Source: RYN-230 sp963837335 (GTDB lineage Bacteria > Actinomycetota > Actinomycetes > Streptosporangiales > Streptosporangiaceae). Taken from it: 64,000 bases of DNA. Positions within the stretch are counted from its first letter, which is position 1; every line of letters begins with the position of its first letter. Position numbers and translations under genes: made by a program. The DNA lies in NCBI GenBank assembly GCA_963837335.1, contig CAWINS010000034.1, forward strand, positions 1 through 64,000. The letters run 5' to 3'. Shown piece by piece: positions 35,600 to 43,761 of this stretch. The notes under the pieces were generated by a model. It did not search any database, was not told the origin of the DNA, and was given only the letters and a program-made list of their open reading frames with translations.

Positions 35600-36784
35600 A
35601 TGGCCCGCGCGGACGCCGCCCGGGACCGGCTGGAGCGCTGGCTGGCCGCTCGCGAGGACGTGGCCGGGGTGGTGCTCACCAGCCCGGCGGGCGTGGCCTG
35701 GGCCACGGGGGCGGTGGCCCCGCCGGTGGACCGGACCGCCCAGTCCGACCTGGTCTGGGTGGTGGCGACGCCCACCGGGGCGGCCCTGGTGACCACCGAG
35801 GTGGAAGCCGACCGGGTGCGTGAGGAGTACCAGCCGGGCCGGCATGGCTTCACCGATCTGGTCGCCGTGCCCTGGTACGACCCGGGCGCGTTCGTCCGGG
35901 CCGCACAGGACATCGCCGGTGCGGACCCGGGCCGGCTGGCCGCCGACGGGCACCCGGCGTTCGGCGTGGACGCCGCCGAGGAGCTGATCGAGCTGCGGCT
36001 CACCCTGTCCCCCGCCGAGCAGGAGGACCTGCGGGAGCTGGGCGCGGACACGGCGGCCGCGCTGCAGGAGTCGCTGGCGGCCTGGCGGCCGGGTGAGCGG
36101 GACCTCGACATCCAGGGCCGGGTGGCCGAGTTGCTGGAATCCCGCGGGGCAGACGCGCCGGTGCTGATCGTCGGCGGCGACGACCGGGTCCGCCGGTTCC
36201 GGCATCCGATGGCGGCAGGCGCCCCGGTGCGGCAGCTCGCGATGGCGGTCGTGGTCGCGCGGCGCGGCGGGCTGCACGCCGCCGCCACCCGGTTCGCCTC
36301 GGCGGGGCCGCCCCCGGCGGAGTTCACCGCGCTGCGGGACCGGGTGCTGCGGATCGAGCGGGACACGCTGGCCGCCTGCGTGCCGCCGCACCGCTACGGC
36401 GATGTGCTGACCGTCCTGGACCAGGCCTACGACCGGGAGGGTGCGCCGGGTGGCTGGGCCGGTCACTACCAGGGCGGGCCGATCGGGTACGCGCAGCGCG
36501 AGTTCGAGATCGCGCCGTCCCAGCGGGACTCGCGCTGGTACGCCACGCCGGTGGCGGACGGCCAGGCGGTGGCCTGGAACCCGAGCCTGGCCGGCGGGGC
36601 GAAGGCCGAGGACACCTACCTGGTGTCGCCGGGCGGCCTGGAACGGATCACCACGGTCCCGGCCAGCCCCGGACCAGCGAGCCGTGAATCCATGAGCCCT
36701 GAACCTATGAGCCCAGGGCCGGCCTGGCCGGCCGAGGACGACGAGCTGGTACCGCCGCGTCCGGCGGTCCTGGAGGTGGCGTGA
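35600..36784 (+). CDS. Creatinase-fold (M24-like) protein lacking most metal ligands
   Basis: About 394 residues: a creatinase-type N-terminal domain (V-A-G-V-V-L-T-S-P-A-G-V-A-W-A-T-G) and a pita-bread C-terminal domain. In metallo-aminopeptidases two Asp, one His and two Glu bind two metals. Here the Asp pair is gone (A-V-V-V-A-R-R-G-G-L-H-A-A-A-T-R) and the first Glu is Asn (A-W-N-P). The His (G-H-Y-Q-G-G-P-I-G) and last Glu (K-A-E-D-T-Y) remain. Creatinase itself is a metal-free member, so a hydrolase using the His is possible. First gene of the operon. The ATG at 35600 is preferred over 35516, which lies upstream of the operator. Confidence 0.8.
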   Translation: MARADAARDRLERWLAAREDVAGVVLTSPAGVAWATGAVAPPVDRTAQSDLVWVVATPTGAALVTTEVEADRVREEYQPGRHGFTDLVAVPWYDPGAFVRAAQDIAGADPGRLAADGHPAFGVDAAEELIELRLTLSPAEQEDLRELGADTAAALQESLAAWRPGERDLDIQGRVAELLESRGADAPVLIVGGDDRVRRFRHPMAAGAPVRQLAMAVVVARRGGLHAAATRFASAGPPPAEFTALRDRVLRIERDTLAACVPPHRYGDVLTVLDQAYDREGAPGGWAGHYQGGPIGYAQREFEIAPSQRDSRWYATPVADGQAVAWNPSLAGGAKAEDTYLVSPGGLERITTVPASPGPASRESMSPEPMSPGPAWPAEDDELVPPRPAVLEVA

Positions 36785-37788
36785 TGACCCTGGGCAGCCA
36801 GGAGACCCTCGGTCAGGCAACTCCCGGCCAGGCCGCCCATGGTCAGGAGACCGCGGCCCGGATGACCGGGGTCGAGGCGCTGGCCCGGCGCGGGATCGTG
36901 ATGGAGACCGCGCCGCAGCGCAGTACGGCCCGGTTCCCCGACGGCGCCGACTTCCGGATCGAGATCCCCAGCGTGGAAGGCCCGGCCGTGCTGCGGGCCG
37001 TGCTGGAGCAGGCCGCGGCCGAGGGCGTCACCGTCAACCGGGTGTCCCAGGGCAGCGGCGCCATGCTGCTGTCCGAGCACGAGCTGGCCGAGATGGCCGC
37101 GCTGGGCGCCGACCACGGCCTGGAGATCTCGCTGTTCGTCGGCCCACGCGAGGAATGGGACATCGGCAGCCTGGCCCAGTCCGACGAGGGACCGTCCCGG
37201 GGCGGGCTGATCCGCGGGTCACGGCAGCTGCGGTACGCAGTCGACGACGTGCTGCGCGGCGTGGACTGCGGCATCCGCGGCTTCCTGGTCGCCGACACGG
37301 GCCTGCTGGAGCTGCTGGCCGGGATGCAGAAGGACGGCGAGATCCCGGACTCGGTGGTGTGGAAGGTGTCGGCCATGCTCGCCCCCGGCAACCCGCTCAG
37401 CGTGGCCCAGCTGGAGCGGCTCGGCGCGGACACCGTCAACGTGCCCTCGGACATGACCCTGGGCCTGCTCGCCGAGCTGCGCGCGGCCACCACGCTGCCG
37501 ATCGACCTGTACGTGGAGGCGCCCAGCTCGATGGGCGGTGTGGTCCGCGGGCACGAGGCGTCCGAACTGGTCGCGGTGGCCTCGCCCATGTACGTGAAGT
37601 TCGGCCTGCGCAACTCCCGGCCGCTGTATCCGAGCGGGCTGCACCTGGCTGCCGAGGCGGCCGCCATCGGCCGGGAGAAGGTGCACCGGGCCCGGGTGGC
37701 GCTGGAATGGATGGACCGGGCCGGCCTGGAGCTGGTCCAGTCCCGGCCCGGGGCGCCGGGCCTGGGCGTCCCGGAGCCGGCGCCGTGA
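36784..37788 (+). CDS. U32-peptidase-like TIM-barrel protein of unknown role
   Basis: 334 residues. After a Gln/Gly-rich N-terminal ~25 residues, alternating beta and alpha segments suggest a TIM barrel: F-R-I-E-I-P-S-V-E-G-P, V-N-R-V-S-Q-G-S-G, L-E-I-S-L-F-V-G-P-R, L-G-A-D-T-V-N-V-P-S-D, P-I-D-L-Y-V-E-A-P. Similarity is to U32 peptidase-type barrels, but the cysteine signature of collagenase-like U32 members is absent. The ATG overlaps the upstream TGA, and its own stop overlaps the next GTG. Between a creatinase-fold protein and a sugar-acid dehydratase, a carbohydrate-processing role (such as an aldolase or isomerase step) is an inference only. Confidence 0.65.
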   Translation: MTLGSQETLGQATPGQAAHGQETAARMTGVEALARRGIVMETAPQRSTARFPDGADFRIEIPSVEGPAVLRAVLEQAAAEGVTVNRVSQGSGAMLLSEHELAEMAALGADHGLEISLFVGPREEWDIGSLAQSDEGPSRGGLIRGSRQLRYAVDDVLRGVDCGIRGFLVADTGLLELLAGMQKDGEIPDSVVWKVSAMLAPGNPLSVAQLERLGADTVNVPSDMTLGLLAELRAATTLPIDLYVEAPSSMGGVVRGHEASELVAVASPMYVKFGLRNSRPLYPSGLHLAAEAAAIGREKVHRARVALEWMDRAGLELVQSRPGAPGLGVPEPAP

Positions 37789-39614
37789 CCGGGCCGCCCG
37801 CGCCAAAGGGCCGCGCCGCCGACTGGACTGACGAGCGACGAGCGAAGCGAGGAGCGAGGAGGGAAGGAGGCGGGTCCCAGCGGCCCGGCGGCGCAAGGCT
37901 ACGCAGTGACGCCTGGCTGCGCGGGGACGACGAGGTCGCGCTGGCCAACCGGGTGGCCCTCGCCTCGGCCGGGCTCGACGTCAGCGCGGACGGCGGCCGC
38001 CCGGTCATCGGCATCGCCAACTCGGCCAGCGACCTCAACCCGTGCAACCTCCCCCTGCGGGACCTGGCCGTCGCGGTCCGGACCGGCGTCCGTGAGGCCG
38101 GCGGGGTGCCGGTCGAGTTCGGCTCGATCCCGCTCGGCGAGGACCTGATGAAGCCGAGCGCGATGCTCTACCGGAACCTGCTCTCCATCGAGATCGAGGA
38201 GATCATCCGCAGCTACCCGCTGGACGGGATCGTGCTGCTGGCCGGCTGCGACAAGACGGTGCCCGGCTCGATCATGGGCGCGGTCAGCGCGGACCTGCCG
38301 ATGGTGCTGGTCACCAGCGGCTCCCGGAAGCCGGCCATGTTCCGGGGCCGGCGCATCGGCACCGGCAGCGACCTGTGGCGGCTCTGGGACGAGCGCCGGG
38401 CCGGCCGCCTCGACGACGCGGGCTGGCGGGAGCTGGAACGCTGCCTGGCCTGCGGCACCGGGACCTGCAACACCATGGGCACCGCCTCGACCATGGCCAT
38501 CCTGGCCGAGACGCTCGGGCTGATGATCCCCGGCTCGGCCACGATCCCGGCCGGGTACCCGCGGGGCCGGGCCGCCGCCGCGGCGGCCGGCCGCTGCGCG
38601 GTCGAGGCGGTGACCCAGGACCGGCGGCCGTCCGCCATCCTGACCCCCGCCGCCTTCGCGAACGCCATCCGGATGCTGCACGCCATCGGCGGCTCGACCA
38701 ACGCGATCATTCACCTGGCCGCGATCGCCGGGCGGGCCGGGGTCCCGCTGCCCCTCGACGACCTGGGACGCCTCGGTGCGGGCATCCCGGTCCTGGCCGA
38801 CGTGGAACCGTCCGGCGCCGGGCTGCTGCCGGATCTGGACCGGGCCGGCGGGGTCCCGGCGCTGTTGCGGGAACTGGGCCGCCGGATGGACACCAGCGCG
38901 GTCACGGTCACCGGCGCCACCATCGGCGAGGTCGCCAGCGCCGCTCCCCCCGCCTCGGGGGCAATCCGGGCGGCGGGGGTTTCGTTGGGGAAAAATGGGG
39001 CCTTTGGCGTGGTCCGCGGGTCCCTGGCCCCGGACGGTGCGGTGATCAAGACCTCGGCGGCCACCCCGGCGCTGCTCCGCCACCGCGGCCCGGCCCTGGT
39101 CTTCCACGGCTACGAGGAGATGCGCCGCCGGGTCGAGGACCCGGCGCTCGACGTCACCGGCGACAGCGTGCTGGTGCTGGCCGGCTGCGGCCCGGTCGGT
39201 GTGCCCGGGATGCCGGAGTGGGGCATGATCCCGATCCCGGCCAAGCTGGCTGCCGAGGGGATCACCGACCTGGTCCGGGTCACCGACGCCCGGATGAGCG
39301 GGACCAGCTTCGGCACGGTGTTCCTGCACGCCGCCCCGGAGGCCGCCGCCGGCGGGCCGCTGGCGCTGGTCGCCGACGGCGATCCGGTCGCGGTGGACGT
39401 CGCGGCCGGGTCGCTCACGCTCGACGTGCCCGAGGCCGAACTGGCCCGGCGCCGGGCGCGCTGGACCCCGCCGCCCTCCCCCCACCTGCGCGGCTGGCCC
39501 GCGCTCTACCGCGACCACGTGCTGCAGGCACCCGATGGTTGCGACCTGGACTTCCTGCGGGCCCCGACGAAGGAGCACCGCCGGTTCGTGGAGCCCGTCG
39601 TCGGGCGGTCCTGA
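37785..39614 (+). CDS. IlvD/Edd-family sugar-acid dehydratase
   Basis: 609 residues of the Fe-S dehydratase family (dihydroxy-acid, phosphogluconate and aldonate dehydratases). Cluster cysteines lie in L-N-P-C-N-L, A-G-C-D-K-T-V-P and C-L-A-C-G-T-G-T-C-N-T. D-K of the second motif carries the Mg2+-binding Asp and carbamylated-Lys region. The catalytic Ser is in D-A-R-M-S-G-T-S-F-G. Expected product: a 2-keto-3-deoxy acid. The GTG at 37785 overlaps the upstream stop (GTGA). Residues ~8-31 are encoded by a dispersed repeat also found at 18.6 kb; relatives normally begin near R-S-D-A-W-L-R-G-D-D. No later in-frame start avoids the repeat. Confidence 0.9.
   Translation: MTGPPAPKGRAADWTDERRAKRGARREGGGSQRPGGARLRSDAWLRGDDEVALANRVALASAGLDVSADGGRPVIGIANSASDLNPCNLPLRDLAVAVRTGVREAGGVPVEFGSIPLGEDLMKPSAMLYRNLLSIEIEEIIRSYPLDGIVLLAGCDKTVPGSIMGAVSADLPMVLVTSGSRKPAMFRGRRIGTGSDLWRLWDERRAGRLDDAGWRELERCLACGTGTCNTMGTASTMAILAETLGLMIPGSATIPAGYPRGRAAAAAAGRCAVEAVTQDRRPSAILTPAAFANAIRMLHAIGGSTNAIIHLAAIAGRAGVPLPLDDLGRLGAGIPVLADVEPSGAGLLPDLDRAGGVPALLRELGRRMDTSAVTVTGATIGEVASAAPPASGAIRAAGVSLGKNGAFGVVRGSLAPDGAVIKTSAATPALLRHRGPALVFHGYEEMRRRVEDPALDVTGDSVLVLAGCGPVGVPGMPEWGMIPIPAKLAAEGITDLVRVTDARMSGTSFGTVFLHAAPEAAAGGPLALVADGDPVAVDVAAGSLTLDVPEAELARRRARWTPPPSPHLRGWPALYRDHVLQAPDGCDLDFLRAPTKEHRRFVEPVVGRS
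37801..37875 (+). repeat. Dispersed repeat, copy 2 (inside the dehydratase gene)
   Basis: It shares GCCGACTGGACTGACGAGCG exactly with copy 1, followed by GAGCGA-type short repeats and GGGAAGGAGGCG. Here it lies in frame after the dehydratase GTG and encodes an Arg/Glu/Gly-rich stretch (D-E-R-R-A-K-R-G-A-R-R-E-G-G-G). Confidence 0.7.
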
Positions 39615-39701
39615 ACGGGCCGGCCAGCTGGCGGCGGCCCAACGCGGTGGCACCGAGAGACATCGAGGCACACGAATTTCACACACCGAAAGGAGACAGC
39701 C

Positions 39702-41000
39702 GTGAGGCACTGGAAAGTGTTGGCCGCCACGGCGGCGGCAGCCCTGCTGGCTACCGCGTGCGGGAGCGGTGGAGGGAGCAGCGGCTCGACGTCGAGCCCG
39801 GTCACCCTCACCATCTGGGAGAACTACGGCACCGAGCAGAACGCGACCGCGCTGAAGAACCTGGCCAAGGCGTTCGAGGCCCAGCACAAGAACGTGACCA
39901 TCAACGTGGTGAGCCAGCCCGCGGACAACTACTTCGCGCTGCTCCAGGCGGCCGCGGTGTCCAAGACCGGCCCGGATCTGGCGGTCATGTGGACCGGCCT
40001 GTTCACCCTGCAGTACAAGGAGTTCCTGACCAACCTCAAGGGCAAGATCCCGGCCGATGACCTGGCCCGGATCAACCCGAACGCGCTCAGGTGGACGTCG
40101 GACCAGTTCAACGCCGACAACGGCCCGTACGTGATCCCGCTGGAGAACCAGTTCTACATCGGCTTCTACAACAAGGCCGCGTTCGCCAAGGCCGGGGTGA
40201 GCTCGGTGCCGACCGACTGGACCCAGCTGTTCGCGGCGTGCAAGAAGCTCAAGGCGGCCGGGTACATGCCGCTGACCTACGGCAACGGCGGCCAGCCGCT
40301 GGGCGCGGAGTTCTACCCGTGGTACGACATGAGCTACATGATGATCGGCGCGCACCCGGTCACCAACTGGCAGCAGCTCTACAGCGGCCAGATCCCGTGG
40401 ACCTCGGCGGCCAACGAGGCCCAGCTGGCGCAGTGGGCCAAGCTGAAGAGCAACGGCTGCACCAACAGTGACGTGCTGACCAAGACCAACAACCTGGGGG
40501 ACTTCGAGTCCGGGAAGGCCGCCATGATGGTGGACGGCACCTGGGACACCCAGAAGTTCACCAGCGCGCTGGGCTCGAAGGTGGCCGCGTTCGTGCCGCC
40601 GTTCTCCGACAGCCCGATCAAGGGCGTGGTGGACTTCGCCGGTGATGGCCTGTCCATGACGAACTACAGCCAGCACCAGCCGCAGGCGCTGCAGTTCCTG
40701 GAGTTCATGACGACCAGCCAGGCCGCGAAGATCATCAACGCCGCCGGGCTGATCCCGGCCATCAACGGCACGTCCACGTCCAACCCGGTGAACCAGCAGA
40801 TGCTGAACTTCGTCAGCCAGGATCACCTGATCGCCTACCCGATGCTGGACAACGTGGTGCAGGGCAACGTGGTGAACACCGGGAGCAAGGTGCTCCCGTC
40901 GGTGCTGAACGGCAGCATCTCGCCGAAGTCGGCGCTGTCCAGCATGCAGACCACGCTCGGCCAGCTGCCCAGTGACCAGAGGGGGACCAGCTACCCGTGA
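39702..41000 (+). CDS. Sugar ABC transporter substrate-binding lipoprotein
   Basis: A 432-residue CUT1-type (family 1) solute-binding protein. The signal peptide ends in the lipobox L-L-A-T-A-C-G-S, with lipidated Cys20, followed by a Gly/Ser linker. The mature part begins V-T-L-T-I-W-E-N-Y-G, and family-typical M-V-D-G-T-W lies near residue 285. The GTG at 39702 follows AAAGGAGA. The 87-base gap after the dehydratase may hold an internal promoter that boosts this abundant component. Ligand unknown, presumably the sugar oxidised by this cluster. Confidence 0.93.
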   Translation: MRHWKVLAATAAAALLATACGSGGGSSGSTSSPVTLTIWENYGTEQNATALKNLAKAFEAQHKNVTINVVSQPADNYFALLQAAAVSKTGPDLAVMWTGLFTLQYKEFLTNLKGKIPADDLARINPNALRWTSDQFNADNGPYVIPLENQFYIGFYNKAAFAKAGVSSVPTDWTQLFAACKKLKAAGYMPLTYGNGGQPLGAEFYPWYDMSYMMIGAHPVTNWQQLYSGQIPWTSAANEAQLAQWAKLKSNGCTNSDVLTKTNNLGDFESGKAAMMVDGTWDTQKFTSALGSKVAAFVPPFSDSPIKGVVDFAGDGLSMTNYSQHQPQALQFLEFMTTSQAAKIINAAGLIPAINGTSTSNPVNQQMLNFVSQDHLIAYPMLDNVVQGNVVNTGSKVLPSVLNGSISPKSALSSMQTTLGQLPSDQRGTSYP

Positions 41001-41007
41001 TGCGCTG

Positions 41008-41958
41008 GTGAGCGTCTCGGAAGCGACGCCAGGGCTGGCCCGGGGCAGCGCCCCGGGCCAGCCCGCCCGGCCGCGCCGGAGCCGGCTGGCCCGGCGCCGG
41101 CGGCGGGCGGGCATCGTCTTGTCGCTGCCCGCGGTGATCGTGGTGGTGGCCCTGCTGGGCATCCCGATCGGGCAGGCCGTCTACTACTCGATGACGAACT
41201 GGAACGGCCTGACCGCCCAGTGGATCGGGCCGAGCACCTACACGGCCGCGCTGTCCGACCCGATCTTCTGGCGGGTGATCCAGAACAACGCGCTGCTGCT
41301 GCTGTCCATCCCGTTCGCGATCGGCATCCCGCTGGCCATCGCCGCCCTGCTGAACGAGCACGTCCGCGGCTGGCGGTTCTTCCGGTCGGTGTACTTCCTG
41401 CCCACCGCGGTGTCCTGGGTGGTCATCGGCATGGTCGCGGTGCAGTTCTTCGCGCTGAACGGGCTGCTGAACAAGATGCTCGCCGCGATCGGCCTGGGCC
41501 CGGCGGCGACCAACCTGCTGGCCGGCCAGCGCACCGCGCTGCTCGCGCTGGCCATCACGTTCATCTGGTCCATGCTCGGCACCAACACGATCATCTTCCT
41601 GACCGGGATGGCCACCCTGGACCCGACGCTGCTGGAAGCGGCCCGGGTGGATGGGCTGAAACGCCGCCAGATCTTCTTCCGGGTCACGCTGCCGCTGCTC
41701 AAGCGGTTTGTTCAGTTCTCGTTCGTGATCACGGTGATCAGCGCGTTCTCCGCGTTGTTCAGCCTGATCTTCGTGATGACGAACGGCGGCCCGGGGTTCG
41801 GCACGACCACGCTGGAGTTCTTCGTCTACCAGTCGGCGTTCTCGCTGGGCCAGTTCGGCACCGGCGCGCTGTACGGGATCATCCTGTTCGTGATCATGAT
41901 CGTGGTCGGGCTGGTGCAGCTCCGGCTGATCCGCTCCGAGGACGGGGAGGGCTGGTAG
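41008..41958 (+). CDS. Sugar ABC transporter permease (MalF type)
   Basis: About 316 residues with a basic N-terminal tail and six helices. The cytoplasmic EAA loop reads E-A-A-R-V-D-G-L-K-R-R-Q-I-F-F-R-V-T-L-P, which contacts the ATPase. The start is uncertain: GTG at 41008 leaves 7 bases after the binding-protein stop; GTG at 40972 overlaps it by 29. Neither has a good Shine-Dalgarno sequence. Together with the next gene it forms the translocation pore. Confidence 0.92.
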   Translation: MSVSEATPGLARGSAPGQPARPRRSRLARRRRRAGIVLSLPAVIVVVALLGIPIGQAVYYSMTNWNGLTAQWIGPSTYTAALSDPIFWRVIQNNALLLLSIPFAIGIPLAIAALLNEHVRGWRFFRSVYFLPTAVSWVVIGMVAVQFFALNGLLNKMLAAIGLGPAATNLLAGQRTALLALAITFIWSMLGTNTIIFLTGMATLDPTLLEAARVDGLKRRQIFFRVTLPLLKRFVQFSFVITVISAFSALFSLIFVMTNGGPGFGTTTLEFFVYQSAFSLGQFGTGALYGIILFVIMIVVGLVQLRLIRSEDGEGW

Positions 41959-42855
41959 ATGGCGGCGGATTCGCTGACCACGGCCGGCCCGGCGCCAGGA
42001 TCCGGCGCCGCGGGCTCCGGCGGCGGGCCGGCCAAGCGGGCGCTGCGGGCCCGGCGGCGGGGCCGGATCGGCCTGATCTTCGCGATCATGTCGGTCATCG
42101 CGGTCGTCATGCTGTACCCGTTCTGGTACATCCTCAACAACGCGTTCCGGAACGAGTCGCAGTTCGAGCAGCAGAGCGGCCATTCGGGAGTGGCCTGGGG
42201 CCAGCTGTTCAGCGAGCTGCCGGTCGGCCGGGAACTGCTCAACTCCACCGTGATCTGCCTGGTGTCGATCCTGCTCATCCTGGCCGTCTCCACCACGGCC
42301 GGGTTCGCGTTCGCCAAGCTCCGCTACCGGGGCAGCGGGCTGCTGTTCCTGGGTGTGGTGGCCGCGCTGATGGTGCCGCTGCAGTCGATCATCATCCCGG
42401 AGTACGTGAACCTCGGGAAGCTCGGGCTGATCAACACCTACCTCGGCGCGATCCTGGTCTACGTGGCGCTGGGCACGCCGTTCGCCACGTTCCTGATGGC
42501 CACCTACTACCGGGGCATCTCCGACGACCTGATCGAGGCCGCGGTGATGGACGGGCTGGGCTACGAGCGGACGTTCCTGCGCATCGCGCTGCCGCTGTCC
42601 TGGCCGGCCATCGCCACCGTGACCGTGCTGCAGTTCATCCAGATCTGGGACGACCTGCTGGTCGGGCTGCTGTTCCTGCAGAATCCGGAGCAGCGGACGA
42701 TCACCGTGGGGCTGGCCGCGCTGTCGGCCGGGCGGACGACCAGCATCCCGGTGCTGATGGTGGGCTCGTTCATCAGCGCGGTACCTGCGATCGTGGTGTA
42801 CCTGATCTTCCAGCGCTACCTGGTGCGGGGGCTGACCCTGGGGATGGGCAAATGA
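41959..42855 (+). CDS. Sugar ABC transporter permease (MalG type)
   Basis: 298 residues with six helices after a Gly/Ala/Pro-rich N-terminal ~35. The EAA loop is E-A-A-V-M-D-G-L-G-Y-E-R-T-F-L-R-I-A-L-P. The ATG at 41959 directly abuts the upstream TAG. Its stop overlaps the lactonase start by four bases (ATGA), tying transport and metabolism into one transcript. Confidence 0.93.
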   Translation: MAADSLTTAGPAPGSGAAGSGGGPAKRALRARRRGRIGLIFAIMSVIAVVMLYPFWYILNNAFRNESQFEQQSGHSGVAWGQLFSELPVGRELLNSTVICLVSILLILAVSTTAGFAFAKLRYRGSGLLFLGVVAALMVPLQSIIIPEYVNLGKLGLINTYLGAILVYVALGTPFATFLMATYYRGISDDLIEAAVMDGLGYERTFLRIALPLSWPAIATVTVLQFIQIWDDLLVGLLFLQNPEQRTITVGLAALSAGRTTSIPVLMVGSFISAVPAIVVYLIFQRYLVRGLTLGMGK

Positions 42856-43736
42856 ACGTGTCGTGGGACGTGGCCATATCGGCGCAGGCGGAGCTGGGTG
42901 AGCGGCCGTTCTGGGACGCCGCCACCGCCAGCCTGATGTGGGTGGACATCCTGGCCGGGCACCTGCACCGGTACCGGCCGGGGGCAGGTGACTCGGTGTT
43001 CCATACCGCCGGGGTGGCGGTCGGCGCGGCCGCGCCGCGGGCCGGCGGGGGGTACGTGCTGGCCGCGGCGGACGGGTTCCGGCTGGTCGGCGCGGACGGT
43101 CAGCCGGACGGCGGGCCGTGGCGGCCAGACGGCATGCTGGCCGACGTCCGGTTCAACGATGGGGTGTGCGACCCGGTGGGCCGGTTCTGGGCGGGAACGG
43201 TGGCCGGGGACCGGCGGGCCGGGGCGGGCGCGCTGTACCGGCTCGAGCCGTCCGGTGAGATCGCCGTGGTGCTGGACGGGGTGACCGAGTCCAACGGGCT
43301 GGGCTGGAGCCCGGACGGCGGCACGTTCTACTACATCGACTCCGCCGAGCCCCGGCCTCGGATCCGCTCCTTCCCGTGCGATCTGGCCGCCGGCACGCTG
43401 GGCGCGTCGCGGGATCTGGTCCAGCCGCCGCCTTCATACGGCATCCCGGACGGCCTGGTGGTGGACGCCGACGGCTGCCTGTGGGTGGCGTTCTGGGGTG
43501 GCAGCGCGGTCCGCCGGTACGCGCCGGACGGTTCGCTGCTGGCCGAGCTGGGGGTGCCGGTGTCCCAGCCGTCCTGCCCGGCGTTCGGCGGCCCGGATCT
43601 CGGCGAACTGTTCGTCACCACGGCCTGGGAGAACATGACGCAGGCGCAACGGGCCGCGGAACCGCTGGCCGGGCACGTGCTGCACACCCGGGTCGAGGGC
43701 GTCCGGGGCCAGCCCGCCGGCCAGTTCGGCGGGTAG
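42852..43736 (+). CDS. SMP-30/gluconolactonase-family lactonase
   Basis: A 294-residue six-bladed beta-propeller that opens sugar lactones using one divalent metal. The ligands are in place: Glu in A-E-L-G-E-R-P-F-W-D, Asn in T-E-S-N-G-L-G-W-S-P-D, Asp in I-P-D-G-L-V-V-D, with substrate-site Arg/Asn in D-V-R-F-N-D-G. The ATG at 42852 overlaps the permease stop. It would hydrolyse the lactone from the zinc dehydrogenase to the aldonic acid that the IlvD/Edd enzyme dehydrates. Its position inside the transport genes supports one pathway. Confidence 0.92.
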   Translation: MNVSWDVAISAQAELGERPFWDAATASLMWVDILAGHLHRYRPGAGDSVFHTAGVAVGAAAPRAGGGYVLAAADGFRLVGADGQPDGGPWRPDGMLADVRFNDGVCDPVGRFWAGTVAGDRRAGAGALYRLEPSGEIAVVLDGVTESNGLGWSPDGGTFYYIDSAEPRPRIRSFPCDLAAGTLGASRDLVQPPPSYGIPDGLVVDADGCLWVAFWGGSAVRRYAPDGSLLAELGVPVSQPSCPAFGGPDLGELFVTTAWENMTQAQRAAEPLAGHVLHTRVEGVRGQPAGQFGG

Positions 43737-43761
43737 CGGTTCGGCGGAGAGGGAGACATCA

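Noticed and set aside
37899..41162. A 1,087-residue antisense open frame opposite the dehydratase and binding-protein genes
   Set aside because: Length reflects lack of AT-rich stop codons; no signal, domain or ribosome site, and the opposite strand carries clear enzymes.
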